Shown: piece by piece, positions 47,980-59,075 of the stretch
Layout of the letters: each line of letters starts with the position of its first letter
Position numbering within the stretch: the first letter of the stretch is position 1
Source: Microstegium vimineum
Lineage: Eukaryota > Streptophyta > Magnoliopsida > Poales > Poaceae
Reading direction: 5' to 3'
Length of the DNA: 64,000 nt
Assembly (NCBI GenBank): GCA_022036555.1
Contig: CM039130.1
Coordinates: 14,833,840-14,897,839, forward strand
The notes under the pieces: generated by a model
What the model was told of the DNA's origin: nothing
Database searches by the model: none
What the model saw: the letters and a program-made list of their open reading frames with translations, nothing else
Translations under genes and position numbers: made by a program

Positions 47980-48099
47980 AACACTCAAGAGGGCATATGA
48001 AGTTCACCTGTGCTTTCCAGATCAAAGTTTCATTTCCGAAAGAATAGATGTGATCTTTGTATCTTGAATAATATCTTTATCTCTTTATCACCATCTTCC

Positions 48100-48137
48100 G
48101 AATCTCGGGACGAGATTCATCTTAAGGGGGGTAGAAT
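48100..48137 (+). promoter_or_regulatory. Palindrome and polypurine tract of the nested element
   Basis: GAATCTCGGGACGAGATTC (48100-48118) is followed by CTTAAGGGGGGTAGAA, which abuts the 3' LTR. This mirrors the outer element. Confidence 0.85.
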
Positions 48138-51100
48138 TGTAACACCCTAAATTTTTCTGTATGGAAAATAGAAATAAAATGATTTAATTTTGAATTTTGG
48201 TGCTCATGAAATCATAGGAAATAAAACTTTTTACGAAATTAAAATTTATTAGGAGGTACAAACATGTTTGAGCATTCATGCCATGCATTTTTTTGGATTT
48301 TTGTTTGTTTGGCATGTTTCAAAATTTGAATTTGAATTTAAAATGTGTTTTGCAATTGGACTTTGAAGTAAAAGAAAAAGAAAAGAAATAAAAAAAACTC
48401 TCCCCCATCCCTATCTGGTCCGAAGGCCCAGCTCTGCCCTCTCTCTCCCCTCGGCCTGCTCCAGCCCTCCTTTCCCCATAGGCCCAACTGGGCAGATTGG
48501 CCCAGCTCTCCCCTCCCACGCAACTCGGCCCGGTCCCCCTCTGAATCGGACGCGCCGACAGGTGGGCCCGTATCGTCAGCCACGCCGTCGCCTTCTTCTT
48601 CCTCTGGACGGAAGGTGTCGTCACCTTCCTTTCTCCCCACCGACCAAATCGCCCCCGAATCCTCCCTCCTTCCATCCTCGGCTTTGTCCCTGGGCTATTT
48701 AAGGTGAAGCCCCAACGCCGCCGCCCTCACCTAGCCCTAGAGCCTCGGCTCTCACACCCCAGAGCGCCGCCACCGCGAGCTCCAAGTCCAGCCGCCGCCG
48801 CCGCTTATGTCTTGCCGCTGGCGTGCCCCTCTGCCTCCCTTAGCACTACATCGAGCTCCGGATCAGGGTAAGGAAGGTTCCCCGGTGCCTTTTTGCCTCT
48901 CTCCCGTTCTCTATCTCTCTGTCTTTGCTCGCTAGCGACCCGAGCCGCAGAAGCACGAGCACCGCCATCTCTGCTCCGTCTCTGTTTCAACCGATACCCT
49001 AGACGCATTCTCCATCTTCTCTGCTTCCTGCCCGTCCAAATCGCGTGGTTAGTGACGCTCGGAATCACCACCTCGCCGAACTCCGGCGAGGTTCCGCCTC
49101 GGCCAGACCTGGCGCGCCGCCGCGGGAGCACCGCCCCGGCGACTCTGCCTCTCTCTCTCTCTCCCTTTCTCCGCTTTCTTTCTGGACCGTCCATCTCGAG
49201 GCTAACGGCCCAGATTAGATCCCCGCGAAGGGGTACGCCCCGGTCCACGGTGGACCGGTGGACCAGACCCCTGTGCGTGGTCCACAACCGAGTGGTGCAC
49301 CGCACCAACCCGCACTGGCCAGGTGGCGCCACGCCACAGCACCCGCAGGCCAAAGCGCCCTTCCCTGGAATACTTTTTCAGTTTTAAAAGCGTAAATATT
49401 CTCAGTTAATTCAAAATACGCTTTCTCTTAATTACAGATCTGCCATCCACTTTCAAATGTTTATAAAAGATGCGTTTCAAATCGGATTTCATCCATTCGA
49501 GTTGCGTTAGATTCATGGAGTTTTTATCTACATGTTAAAAACATAATCAATATGTTTTGAAACTTTGAAAATAAATATTTATTTGATGCCTTTTTAAATT
49601 CCAAGTTTAAGCCCTAAAACTCGTTTAAATCATATCTTCTCCGTTTCAAATCCGTTTCGATCCATTCAAGTTGCGTTGGCTTCGTATCGACGTAAACTTT
49701 TCAGTAGTGATATTTAATACCATGTTAATAGCTCTGTAATTTTATGGTTAACTCCTAACTTGATTAATAACTATGCAACGTATTTTATACATAAAATATT
49801 GATGCTTTCTACTTCCGTTTTCGAAATCCAAATAGAATTTTGACCTAATCTAATCAAGGTGTTTCTTTGAAATACTTTATCCACTCTTTTATATAGTTAA
49901 AATTGATAAATCTCATAGTCTCTTTTATAAAAGCAAAATCTTTCGTTAGTTGTATCTCGATCATCGTAGCTCCGATTAGTGTGTTCTTCGCGACTGTGTG
50001 ACCGTAGAGTTGCGTATATCTCTTTTTAAATCCTTTTCATTGATTGGTGTATTGTTCTCATTTAGCCATGTTTGTATGCTTTGTATGATCAGAATGCTTG
50101 TGTGGTGATTTGTTAATTATTGTCCAATCAGTGAGTTTTGCGTTGGTGATCAAGAAGTTGTCTGAAGTTGAGAACCAGTTGAGCAAAGGATCTGTTTTAA
50201 GGGAAGTATTATATGGGATCTTCCTTGATGTCCTATTCATGATGTTTTTGAATAAAATCATATGCATGTGTATAATCTTGTTACCTTATGGCTTACCTAG
50301 ATTTGTTACCTTGAACCTTGAAATCCTATGGGTTATCTTTACATCTGGGTAGTTATTGCTAGTGCTCCATTTAAATAGGCATGATCCTTTAATCTTGATT
50401 AATGACTACATGAAATGATGAAGTAAAACTTTACTTTTTAGCAACATGGATTTAGGATCCTATCTGTCAGCAAAAGCTGGGACATACAGTACAACCACAA
50501 GCTATATGGCTCTGGCTTGACTCAGTATTAGAATTCTACTGGTTTGTGACAACTTACCCGAAAGGGCGCAAGAAGGGCTCACCTTAGTTCCCTCGTAAGA
50601 GGGGTGGTACTAACCATTGAGGAAACATATAGCGGGTTGTTACCTACCAGTGGAACCTGTGAACGGTCTCGTAGTGTACCCTGCTCCACTTCCTTGGTAG
50701 AGGTGATGGCATATGGGGATCACGACTTGTGGGTAAAGATGTACACCTCTGCAGAGTGTAAAACTGATATATCAGCCGTGCTCACGGACACGAGCGGCCC
50801 GGAAAACTCACAGAAACCTTGTTTACTTGTTGCTTATTATTATTATGAATCACTTTATCATGATATTATGTTATTCGTTTAGTTGTTTATATGATCATGT
50901 AGTTTAATTTGGGAGCTTAAGCATAATTTATGACACCTCAATTGTAAAGTTTTGAATCAACTAAAAATGCTTATCGCAGAAAACGAGTGTCAACCTTTTG
51001 AGCCTCATGAACCCCATATATGCTTGTTGAGTACGAAAGTACTTACGCTTGTTTATTCTTTTCAATATTTGGATAAAAATCCCGGATGGGTACCAGATTG

Positions 51101-51347
51101 CGAGAGTCTTGAGCAGTTAGACTTGTGATCAACCAGTCGGTTGGTCCCTGTGGAGTGGAGTCTTCACCTGAAGTTCGGAGTGTCTTACCGCTGTTTGCTC
51201 TCTTAAGGTTATTTCTTTGACCTCATATGTTATGTATTTAAGTATTGTCTTTTCATATTACCTTGTTCTGTAACTATATGTGAGATTTGACTTCCTAGGC
51301 TCACATATAGGGTATATCTGGTTTTGTTCTTAAAACCGGGTGTGACA
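48138..51347 (+). repeat. 3' LTR of the nested element
   Basis: 3.2 kb copy nearly identical to 40969-44182, ending GGTGTGACA followed by the target duplication ACTTC. Open frames inside it repeat those of the 5' LTR. Confidence 0.93.
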
Positions 51348-51352
51348 ACTTC

Positions 51353-51615
51353 TTGGACTTCTTCTTCATCTTCGCGGGGCTCCATTGGCACGTACCTCGG
51401 TGGGGGACGAGTGGACTTGCGAGCAGTCTGCCTGTTGTAGGCCATCTATGGAAAAGAAAAGATGAGAATTAAGTTAGAATCAAGATAACATAATTTTGAG
51501 ATGAGTAATAGTTTTAGCAAATAATAACAAGGTATAAAAGCATGAAAAGAGCATTCCTAAGAACCAATTCTAACTAGGCTTGCGTCCTACAGTCAACACG
51601 GCTCTGATACCAATC
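51353..51615 (-). other. Chromovirus leader: primer-binding site and start of the pre-gag ORF
   Basis: On the minus strand the 5' LTR end is followed by GATTGGTATCAGAGC (PBS TGGTATCAGAGC at 51612-51601, complementary to initiator Met-tRNA). ATG at 51445-51443 opens MAYNRQTARKSTRPPPRY, the probable N-terminus of the pre-gag ORF, which is then cut by the nested insertion. Confidence 0.8.
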
Positions 51616-54510
51616 TGTCACACCCAGTTTTAAAGACAAAACGGGATGCATAAACCTTATGTGTGCCCAGAGATCAGTCACACACATAAGTCGACAAATC
51701 ATCAAAAATGTACCATTACAGGTGTTTATTACATAGCGAATAAGTATCTAAATAAAGTTTATTACATAACAGCGGAAATAAAAGATAACTCTCGCGAAGC
51801 TCCATCGCACAGGGAAGTCAACTGGTTGACCCCAAACCTAGTAGTCCTCGGGATACTCCTCATAACTCTGATAATCTGGTACCCATCCGGGATTTTTATC
51901 CAAATATGAAAAGTAAACAAGCGTAAGTACTTCTAGTACTTAACAAGCATATATGGGGTTCATGAGGCCTCAAAAGTATGACACTGTTTTACTACGATAA
52001 ACATTTTTAATTTGTAACAAAACTTTATAAGTGGTGAATCAAGGTTATGCTTAAGCCCCCAAATTAAACTGCATGATTATATAAAAAGATGATCGAATAA
52101 CATAATATCATGATAAAGTGATTCATAAAGATAAACAACAATTAAACAAAGTTTCTGTGAGTTTTCCGGGCCGCTCGTGTCCGTGAGCACGGCTGATATA
52201 TCAGTTTTTAACACTCCGCAGAGGCTGTACACTTTACCCATGAGTCGTGTTGCCCATATGCCCGGGATAGCTAGTCCCAAAACACTGCCGAGGTGAGCGG
52301 GCAGGGTACACTATGAAGTCCTTCAGAGGGCTCGCTGACATACCACAGACACTACGGATCCACGAGCAAGGGGTATACGGGGACCCCTCGATGGTACACA
52401 CGCGCAGCGGTAGCCACTCCGGCCGTACCCGCAACCGCGCGTCAATGGCAACTTTCGTGAACTGCCGCATGCGAGAGAGTGACCCTAATACTGAACTAAA
52501 GTCAGAGCCATGTAGCTCTCATGGTTGTACTATATGTCCCACCTTTTGCTGACAGATAGGGTCCTAAATCCATGTTGCTAAAAAGTCAAGTTTTACTTTA
52601 TCATTTCATGTAGCCATTAATCAAGGTTAAAGATCATGCTTTGTTAAAAAGGAGCACTAGCAATAACTACCCAGATGCAAATAAGACATAGAATTCCAAG
52701 GTTCAAGGTAACAAAGCTAGGTAAGCCGTAAGGTAACAAAATTAGACACATGCATATGATTTGATTTAAAAACACCATGAGTAGGACATCAAGGAAGATC
52801 CCATATAATACTTGCCTTGCTCAAAAGGTTCCTGCTGCTCTTGCTCAAAGAAAACCTCCTGGTCACCCACGTATCTATACTCGATCACCACATCACATAC
52901 AATCATATCGAGGCATAACATGCAAATAAACAAAGGCTATAGATTAGAACAGTACACCAACCATAAAAAAAACAAGATTAAAAGTTTATAAAACTACTCT
53001 ACGTCTCACTACGATCACATAGACGTTTGAATCACGAAAAACGGAGCTATAACGAAGAAGATATGATCTAATCAAGTTTTATACTTTAAACTAGAGATTA
53101 AAAGAGATTAAACAATTGAATATATTTAACAGTTGTCTAACATGAACTATGAACTAACTAACACGTAGATTACGTCGATATGAATCTAACGCAATTTGAA
53201 TGGGTGAAAACGGATTTAAAATGAGCATTTTAGAAGCATTTGAAAAGGAGTGGCAATCCTGTAAATAGGGTTTTCTATTTATTTTCGAATTAAAACAAAA
53301 CCGAAAAGAAATACGCTTTGCAGCACAGAAAACGGAGACTCGGAATACGCCAAGGGACGGCGGGTTTATACATTAAAAGGTCGGGGTTTCTTTTGCAAAA
53401 CTGCAGGCCAAAAGGGTACGGGGCTCTGGGAGCCGTCCGACTCCAGATGAGCGGACGAGATTAGAATGGGGGGAAAGAGTGGTGGCGCGCGGCGGCTGGA
53501 GGCGAGCAGACGGCAGCGCCATGGCCGGACAACGGCGGCGCAGTGCAATCCGACGATTCGGTGCACGATTCTCTGCGCAAAAAGGACGGGAAGGGAGAGA
53601 GAGAGATGGCGAACACTACAGCGGGGTTGGTTTTTCCGATTGCGCGCAAGGGCAAGGCGTCCGCGCGGAGGGGCGGCTCTGTACTGCCGGCGGATGCGGA
53701 CAGGGGTCATGCGGGTGAGACAGAGGGGATTGAGGGGGATGGCGAGCTCTTGGGGCTCCCTTACCGACACGCGGAGCTCAGGGAGTAGTCGGACGGCGTG
53801 GAGAAGGCTCGGCGTCGGAAGAACGGCGGCAGTGGCTCTGTGCTTGGCGTGCGGCGGCGGCTGTGCCTCTGGGATGCTCCGGGGTGTTCCGAGAGGGCAG
53901 GGTGGAGGCGGAGGGGGTGCGGGGCTCTGCTTAAATAGCTCGGGGGTTTGACCGCGAAGGAAAGGGAGAAATCCGGCGAGGATTCGCGCTCGGCAGATAA
54001 GGCAGGCGCCGTCGCGCGGGGAAGGAAAGGGAGGGAGGAGGAAGAAGGAAGGTGGGGGCTGTCGCTGACATGCGGGTCCCGTGAGTCAGGCGGAGCGGGG
54101 AGGCGCGCGCGTCTGCGCCCGAGAGCAGGCCAAGCAGCCAGTGGGCCGAGGCCCAACACGGGAGGAGAGGGGGCGGGGAGGCAGTGCCGATCTGAGCCGG
54201 GGAAAGGAGAAGGCCTGCGGGACATATTGGTGAAAGAGAGGGATAAAGAAAAAGAAAACCTTTTTCTTTTATTTCTGAAATTCCAAAACCAAAATTCAAA
54301 GCACAAATGAATTCAAGATAGAATTTTGAAAATGCCAAGCAATACAAAAACTCTATGCAGCGGCATGAATGCAATAAAAATATTTCTACTGGTGATAAAT
54401 TTTATTTTATGAAATCTATATAGATTCTCCCTATGTTATAATGTCCACAAAAAATGCATTTAAATTGTTTTTAATCTATTTTTAAAGAATGCAAATTTTT
54501 GGGTGTTACA
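51616..54510 (-). repeat. 5' LTR of the chromovirus
   Basis: Minus-strand start TGTAACACC at 54510, end GGTGTGACA at 51616; about 2.9 kb and collinear with 32244-35148. The open frames at 53366-54374 are LTR artefacts. Confidence 0.92.
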
Positions 54511-54536
54511 AATCTACCCCTTAAAGGAATCTCGTC
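54511..54536 (-). other. Extra polypurine-tract-side sequence outside the 5' LTR
   Basis: Twenty-six bases matching the sequence that normally lies just inside the 3' LTR (minus strand GACGAGATTCC...TTTAAGGGGTAGATT) are found outside the 5' LTR. The match stops in the loop of the GAATCTCG/CGAGATTC palindrome. Then comes CCTGCC (54536-54541), which also occurs at 32234-32239 on the far side of the element. Confidence 0.75.
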
Positions 54537-54541
54537 CTGCC

Positions 54542-55290
54542 AGAAGTCTATATAAATTGGATTTAATGTCCACAAATTTTATTTTATATGTAAGATAAAA
54601 TAATATAGTTACACAAAAACTCTATATGTTATTGATAGTGCAAAAAGTGATCACCTGCCAGTTGATTATTGCAACTATGACAAATGGCAAGTAATTATAA
54701 AACAAATTGCACACTAAAAACACCCCTGCCAATTGCCGAAAAAAAGATAATAAACTAATAGCAAAACAACTAGCCACCCTACCAAAAGTAAGGCAGTTAA
54801 TTCACTAACATAATCCACCAAAAAAAGTGAAAACACAACCCAACATAATTAGTGCAAAACTAAATCCACAAAAATTTGGTCATGGCATACTAAAAAAAGC
54901 CAACTAGTAAGATAAGTAGCATAGTAATTCCTACCAAAAAAAAGCCAACATGACATACTGATTGCATCATTTTTTCGGATGAAATTGTCAACCAATTGCA
55001 ACTAGAACACCCTACCAGTGGCAAACTAAAAATATAAAAAACATAGTTACACAAATTAATCACAAAAAAATACATTTGCATCAATAGAAAAAAAAACAAA
55101 AACTCTGTTGATTTTCAGATAAATTGTCAGCCATTTGCAACTAGAACACCATACCAGTTGCATGTAAGATGATGAGCTAGTTATACAGAACATGATACAA
55201 AACAGCATAGCATCATACATCGCACAAAAGTGATCGCTAATCACTAAAAAAACAGAAAACACAACAGATGGAAAAAGGGATTGCGGTTCA
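54542..55290 (-). other. Probable first intron of the Ulp1-like transposon gene
   Basis: AT-rich, non-coding, with repeated TTGCAAC(T) and CCAGTTGC words like those around the FAR1-like relic. On the minus strand a GTAAG donor follows the GC-rich exon at 55296. I infer that this is the displaced upstream part of the Mutator-like element interrupted at 32.2 kb. Confidence 0.45.
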
Positions 55291-55295
55291 CTTAC

Positions 55296-55850
55296 ATCGA
55301 GATACAACTGGGGCCTCAACACGGCGACGCTCGAACCCTAGGTCGATATCCGTAAAATCCGAAGTTGTACTGAAGCTAGTCCATAGGCGACCAAATCGGG
55401 GTGCGCGGGCTAAAACCTACCAACCTAATCCGATCGAAAACGTAGCGAAAATGGCGGCGGTACGGCGGAGCAGCGGCGCCTGCGCGCGGAAATGGGGTGG
55501 GGAGTGCGGTTTTCTCGGTGGAGCAAATGTCCATGAAAACGACAAACCGCGCGAAGAAAATGGGTGTGGGGGAGCGGGTGTGTGTGGGGATGCGAGATGA
55601 AGCACAAATGGTTCCCGCGGCGGAGCAAGATGGTTGCCGCCGCGTGCACTCACGGCGGTTTCCTCTCCGGCTCAGTTGCGCAAACAGTGGAAGGAGCGGG
55701 TGTGGGGGGCGATGCACCCAAGAATGACGGTCGGGAGGGCACGCGCGTCTTGGACATAGAAGCCGGACGGTCGGTGTGTGCGGGTCGGGTGCGTGCGGCC
55801 CATGCAAGTTTGGGCCTGGGTGCATTCCATACAGAGAATGCACCCATGTG
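55296..55850 (-). promoter_or_regulatory. GC-rich terminal/promoter region and 5' exon of the Mutator-like element
   Basis: This block is strongly GC-rich compared with its flanks and ends at a perfect GTAAG donor on the minus strand (55295-55291). Several overlapping frames are open on both strands and none matches a family I know, so I do not call a protein. It begins (minus strand) next to a 10-base hairpin at 55818-55845 and an AT microsatellite. It could be the 5' end of the Ulp1-like transcription unit. Confidence 0.4.
55818..55845. repeat. Perfect 10-bp hairpin
   Basis: GGGTGCATTC (55818-55827) and GAATGCACCC (55836-55845) are exact reverse complements around an 8-base loop. GGGTGCATT appears again near 55918. 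It marks the junction between the Mutator-like and Athila-like DNA. Confidence 0.8.
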
Positions 55851-56542
55851 TATAATAGATATATAGTATATATATATATATTACGTCAGACTTTTGTCCC
55901 TTTTTGATTCCCCTTAAGGGTGCATTGGACTTTTGTCCCTTTTTAATTCCTTCTATTTTCCTATGCATGTTTTGGCATTGATTATTTTCTTATACTTTTT
56001 CAAAGCTCATACAACTCTTCTGAAGAGAAAGATTAGAACATATGAAGCAAAATTATTTCTTTATTATTTAGATTAATTTTGATCATAGGCACATAACAAA
56101 ATACTCAACTTTAATCTCTCAGAGGTTTTGAAATTTTAAGCACTTAAAATAAATTCTCCAGAAATTAAATCTCTCTTAGAACAAGATCATAGCAAATTCT
56201 TTTTATTCCCTATCTTATTTAACAGTAACTTAGACAAGAACAAAGTATTTATCCCACTAGATTCAGGTTTTCACAAAGAGATGGTATAGATTTAAATTAT
56301 GGGGATATCTAAATTGCGAACTATATATACATATGTGAGAAGCACATATATATGCATAGTTATTTATTCATTATTCTAGCTAATATATTTTTATTTCTTT
56401 TTTCATTTTTCTTAATTTTATTTTCTTTTCTTAAATAGCAATAATAGCAAACTTAATCAAAAGCAAATTAAATGTAAAAATATGATAGTGTACTCACCTT
56501 GCGGGGGCTCTCCTCCAAGCTGTCTGATGGCATGGCCTACAA

Positions 56543-58237
56543 CTATGGTGGTGTCGGCGGGTAGCTAAAACCCAAGCTACGGATTAGGTATCGTAGGTCC
56601 TGATGCTCCTTGTTGTGATGCTGATGTATCTCTTGAAGGGTGTGGTTCATCTGGTGCTGAGTCTCTAAACTCTGGTCCAAAGTGGATTGGAATTTGTCCT
56701 GTCTCTGCTCCATATTTGCAAGACGGTGACTGAAATCATTAGCGAAAATACTAGGAGTACTGTCACCTGGCTGTGGAGGCTCCATGTGCTCCTCTGGTGG
56801 AGGATAATAGTAATTTGCTGGAGGCTGATGGTACATATATGGTCCTCTAGTGTTGAAGTCCGTATGCGTCCGGGTAGAGAAAGACATGCGTCCTCTCTGA
56901 AATCCTGCTGAGGTCCCTGGATCCTGCGAATAATTAGCAAAATTACCTTGTCCCTGGCTGTCTCCTCTTGCTAACGTCTCCTGATAGGTGGACTGATCCT
57001 CCCATCCTGAAGGACAGCTCCATGGCTGTGTGGACTGGTGTGATGGACTTGCCTGATCAAAACCAATATGGTGAGTAAAAGCTGGTCCGGCTGGTGTAGC
57101 GTCTGCCCCTTCATAGTGTTGTCTCTGTGATCTGGTGAGGCGCGCTGAAGTACTTCTCCCAACTGTGGGTCCACCTGTCTGCATTTCAAAAAAAAAATTA
57201 TCTACTGCGTAGAGACCAAGTGCCCTGTTTGGTAGCTCATATTCATTTGTGAAATTCTTATAAATTATGATTATTTTATTATTCTTTCTTTTGACCAAAT
57301 GAACACGGATACAAAAATCATATCCAATTATTCTCCTGGCAGTAGTAATATAAATGAGAGATGCATTTCCTAATAAATTAAGATTTGTGGCTAAGCGTGT
57401 AATCCAAAAAGTAAATGATACGCCACATTTCTTCATTGAAGGAATAAGTACCCAATAATGTAGCATTAATTTCACAAGTGATACTTTCTTCTTTTTAATC
57501 ATAGCATAGAGTAACTTCATTTTTTCAATTCTTATGGTGCCTAGTTCTTCTTTAGGAAACAAAGTAACAACTATCCATGCAAAAAGCATAAAGTTGGATG
57601 GTGGATTTCCTCAGCGGTTGGTTTGCGACATGTTTTTAATCCAGAAATACTTTCCCAAACACGGGTTCTATTAAAATCATTTAAAGTATTATCTATATCC
57701 ACTGAGCAACCACTAGCAAAGCCTAGCATGACACTAAGATTTTTCCATGAGAGAGTAAATGATTTACTAAACATTATAAATTTAATCTCATGTTCATTGA
57801 GCTCTAAGGTGCATAAAAATTCTATTGCGAGTAGTTTGCTACCTTCCTCAGTTAGGTTGCATGCATTTTCCCATCCAATATTTCTAAAAACAAGTTGGAA
57901 TTCAAAGTCCATACATGTCTCGAGAAGTAATGTGTCGTCGAAGATTAGGGTATGTGTGAATTCTGTCCTTGATGGCATCATAGATGTCTCTTTCTTTTCT
58001 TGTTTGCAAGTTGATACGAGTATCTCTCGTGAGCACATACCTCTCTTGCTCACCATGGTGAGAAGAGGATGAAGCTCTCACTGGTGATGGAGTGTTTACA
58101 TCCATCTCGGAGCCAGCTCTTGATGGTGCTCTTGATGAAGTTTGGCTCTGAGTGGTGCGAAAGGAGAGAGCCATTCCGATGTTCTTCGCGGCATTGATTA
58201 ATTTCTTGCTCATTTCCTGCAAAATAATCAAGAACAA
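56543..58237 (-). pseudogene. Athila-type ORF downstream of the missing pol
   Basis: On the minus strand a frame starting MSKKLINAAKNIGMALS near 58215 shifts near 57940 into a second frame (MDFEFQLVFRNIGWENACNL, ITxLE-like, SWKNLSVMLGFASG). It shifts again near 57580 into LYAMIKKKKVSLVKLMLHYW and ends with a Gln/His-rich C-terminus (MEQRQDKF, HQMNHTLQEIHQHHNKEH). I recognise this as the plant retrotransposon ORF found after pol in grass Athila elements. I do not know its function and see no transmembrane segment of an envelope protein. A TTTTGCAG acceptor-like site precedes the start, and CATATAAATACG near 58715 could be an internal TATA box. Confidence 0.65.
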
Positions 58238-58239
58238 AC

Positions 58240-59075
58240 CAAACTTGTGGAGAGATTAGAGGGGGTTAGAGGCCACTTCTTCTGGGAAGACCTTGAGCTT
58301 AACTCAAAATTCTCTCTCACTTGATGTTTCTTGGCTTAAACTTTATTAATTGAAGGATTTGGTGTGTCGAGTTTTCTGGAATGAAGAACAGAGTGAGAGG
58401 GTGTTCTTCGTGATTGAAAATGAGAGTGGAGAGAGTGAGAGAAAGAAGAGTGATAGGGGAGTTGATGGGTGGCCGACCGACATGGTGTGGGGCCGGCCAA
58501 CCCCACCTTTTGGCCATTTGCTTGCTCTCTCTTCTGGTGTCGACATGGGCATGAAATCAGATGCACTCCTCCTTGGATCCTCTTTCGGTGGGAAAGGAGC
58601 TTTGGCTGGTGGTGAGTGAATGAGTGAGTGAAATGTGGATGGTTGTGCATGGTGGTAGGTGTGAGGTGAGTTGAGGTGATGGTGATGTGATATGTGGGTC
58701 CCACATGTCTCTCGTATTTATATGGTATAAAAGTGCAAGAATGAAAACCTAAATTACTTTTAGGAATCTACGAAAAAGAAGAATTCTAATGACATTATTT
58801 TTGTATTTTCTGATACTATAATAAAAACTACTTACTATGAGTATTAGTTACTGGAAACTAAAACTCTACCATGCAATAAATATTTTTATTTTGTTTTATT
58901 AATGCAATGCTTAAAATAATGCTTGAAAAGTAATGCGGAATTAAATTACCTCTCGGCGAAGGTTCGGGGTTTTAAGTCTACCGACCGGACTTTTCTAAAT
59001 TGATTATTCTTCAAGCTTGATCTCCTGTCCTAGAGATGATGACCTTGATTCTTGCTTCTCATGACATTCTAAGTT
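58240..59075 (-). other. Spacer where Athila RT and integrase would lie
   Basis: No coding similarity to RT, RNase H or integrase. It contains GGCCGGCCAACCCC-type LTR-like words near 58490 and a minus-strand TATA-like element near 58715. Confidence 0.6.

Larger units (their letters stand above)
40969..51347 (+). mobile_element. Nested non-autonomous chromovirus relative
   Basis: LTRs 40969-44182 and 48138-51347 flank a 3.96 kb interior. The target duplication ACTTC is perfect (40964-40968 and 51348-51352). LTR ends (TGTAACACC...GGTGTGACA), the leader phrase GACTGTAGGACGCAAGCCTAG, the polypurine tract and the GAATCTCGGGACGAGATTC palindrome match the surrounding minus-strand element, so both are one family in opposite orientation. 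The interior has gag, zinc knuckle and two protease-like domains but no RT, RNase H or integrase. It would need proteins supplied by an autonomous relative. The two LTRs look very similar, which suggests a younger insertion than its host. Confidence 0.93.
32244..54510 (-). mobile_element. Del/Tekay-type chromovirus (Ty3-gypsy), split by a nested relative
   Basis: Two long LTRs in the same orientation (32244-35148 and 51616-54510) flank minus-strand pre-gag, gag-PR and RT-RH-INT-chromodomain reading frames. The primer-binding site follows the right-hand (5') LTR and a polypurine tract precedes the left-hand (3') LTR. A 10.4 kb plus-strand element interrupts the leader. Without it the element is about 11.9 kb. 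A GGCAG(G) word (minus strand) lies on both sides, but 26 extra bases on the 5' side and 4 on the 3' side separate it from the LTR ends. LTR divergence is a few percent over the stretch compared by eye. Many stops make it currently non-coding. Confidence 0.92.

Noticed and set aside
56543..58237. Calling the Athila downstream ORF an envelope protein
   Set aside because: Position fits, but no signal peptide or transmembrane segment is visible, so only a family-specific ORF is called.
58317..58704. Minus-strand frames rich in Ser, His and Pro near 58.3-58.7 kb
   Set aside because: They overlap in all frames of a low-complexity CT/CAC-rich spacer of the Athila-like element.
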